NCBI GenBank assembly: GCA_037974665.1
Contig: CM075780.1
Coordinates: 56,523,594-56,587,593, forward strand
Direction: 5' to 3'
Source of the DNA: Ehretia macrophylla
Taxonomy: Eukaryota; Streptophyta; Magnoliopsida; Boraginales; Ehretiaceae
Length of the DNA stretch: 64,000 bases
Positions 63,574 to 64,000 of the stretch are shown one piece after another. Position numbers and translations under genes: made by a program. How positions within the stretch are numbered: position 1 is the first letter of the stretch; every line of letters starts with the position of its first letter. The notes under the pieces are model-generated. The model had not been told where the DNA came from and did no database searches. It saw only the letters and a program-made list of their open reading frames with translations.

Positions 63574-64000
63574 TGTGAAACCCCAGATTTCACATTTGCA
63601 TAGAATTACGTGTTTTGACCTGTTTATGTGTTATATGAGTTAGAATGCGCTAATTCTGTGATTTATATTCCTGTTACATGCTATGTGTGCACTCATAAAA
63701 TTTCTATAAAAAATGGCATTAGAAATTTTATTGTCGATTTTTGTGAATAGTATTTTGAACGCACGTCCTCTAAAATTTTTACACGGGTATTTTAAATATC
63801 TTAAAACTTAGTCCTCGGATATTAATAGACCCGTGTCTGATTAAAACGGATTTCAAATCGGATTAGAAATTTTAAAGGTTTTTACACCTTCTTTTGTAAA
63901 AATCGAGTTTTAATCAAGTCGGGTGTAACTGTATGCATATGGAAATTGTTTGTCAACTAAAAATATGCTACTTAAAATAGTCCAAGTGTTGGATGCATAT
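63574..64000 (+). repeat. 3' LTR of the old chromovirus, cut by window edge
   Basis: Starts TGTGAAACCCCAGATTTCAC right after the purine tract and aligns with 46316 onward. Confidence 0.9.

Larger units (their letters stand above)
46316..64000 (+). mobile_element. Old chromovirus (Gypsy), plus strand, interrupted and cut by window edge
   Basis: The 5' LTR is 46316-48708 (2393 bp, TGTGAAACCCC...GTGTTACA). The primer-binding site TGGTATCAGAGC is 48714-48725. Gag starts at 48983 (MARRPRTRGRPQGDD) and is interrupted by a younger relative at 50043-59891. Knuckle, protease, reverse transcriptase, RNase H, integrase and the C-terminal region follow to 63573, then the purine tract AAAAGGGAGAGAA (63561-63573) and a 3' LTR from 63574 onward. 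It is broken in well over ten places. The LTRs differ by about 6% over the 430 visible bp, so it is a few million years old at most. The gag-pol type is close to the Tekay/Del lineage. Confidence 0.85.

Overview
This is a stretch of plant nuclear DNA, almost certainly from a eudicot. It is AT-rich, has one intron-containing host gene of a plant-specific family, and the rest is mostly nested LTR retrotransposons (Gypsy chromoviruses, Copia elements, one Sirevirus), two LINE fragments and fold-back DNA elements. I see no rRNA, tRNA, CRISPR or bacterial feature. The species cannot be named from the sequence alone.

Layout. (1) 1-9256: a non-autonomous, LARD-like Gypsy relative on the minus strand with 4.06-kb LTRs and a non-coding core; it runs off the left edge. 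(2) 9257-25680: an old Copia element on the plus strand. Its leader holds a 5'-truncated LINE with a 15-bp target duplication, and its 3' LTR is split by a Sirevirus (16128-25641, 5-bp target duplication CTTAT) whose right LTR carries a 457-bp MITE. (3) 25681-30587: quiet intergenic DNA with a second MITE. (4) 30588-33051: the only host gene, a three-exon ankyrin-repeat/PGG-type membrane protein of 539 residues. (5) 33052-41637: intergenic DNA with a long inverted-repeat element split by a Copia fossil (34229-37035), a Copia LTR, the endonuclease half of an RTE-type LINE, and part of a Gypsy LTR. (6) 41638-46213: a second non-autonomous chromovirus-like element, minus strand. (7) 46316-64000: an old broken chromovirus on the plus strand, running off the right edge, into whose gag region a young, apparently whole relative (50043-59891, minus strand) has inserted.

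Most interesting signals. Four Gypsy-type elements here, two of them non-coding, carry an imperfect palindrome 16-19 bp inside the 3' LTR, just next to the polypurine tract; in one non-coding element both arms have changed together so that pairing is kept. The LTRs of the two coding chromoviruses, and more weakly of the LARD-like element, contain a short reading frame (core ENVPFVDESYVPES) just after an acceptor-like splice signal and before the primer-binding site. The two LTRs of the young element are almost identical except inside this frame, where about ten substitutions cluster, nine of them changing residues.

All coordinates and similarity estimates were read by eye. Divergence values are rough and no database search was run.
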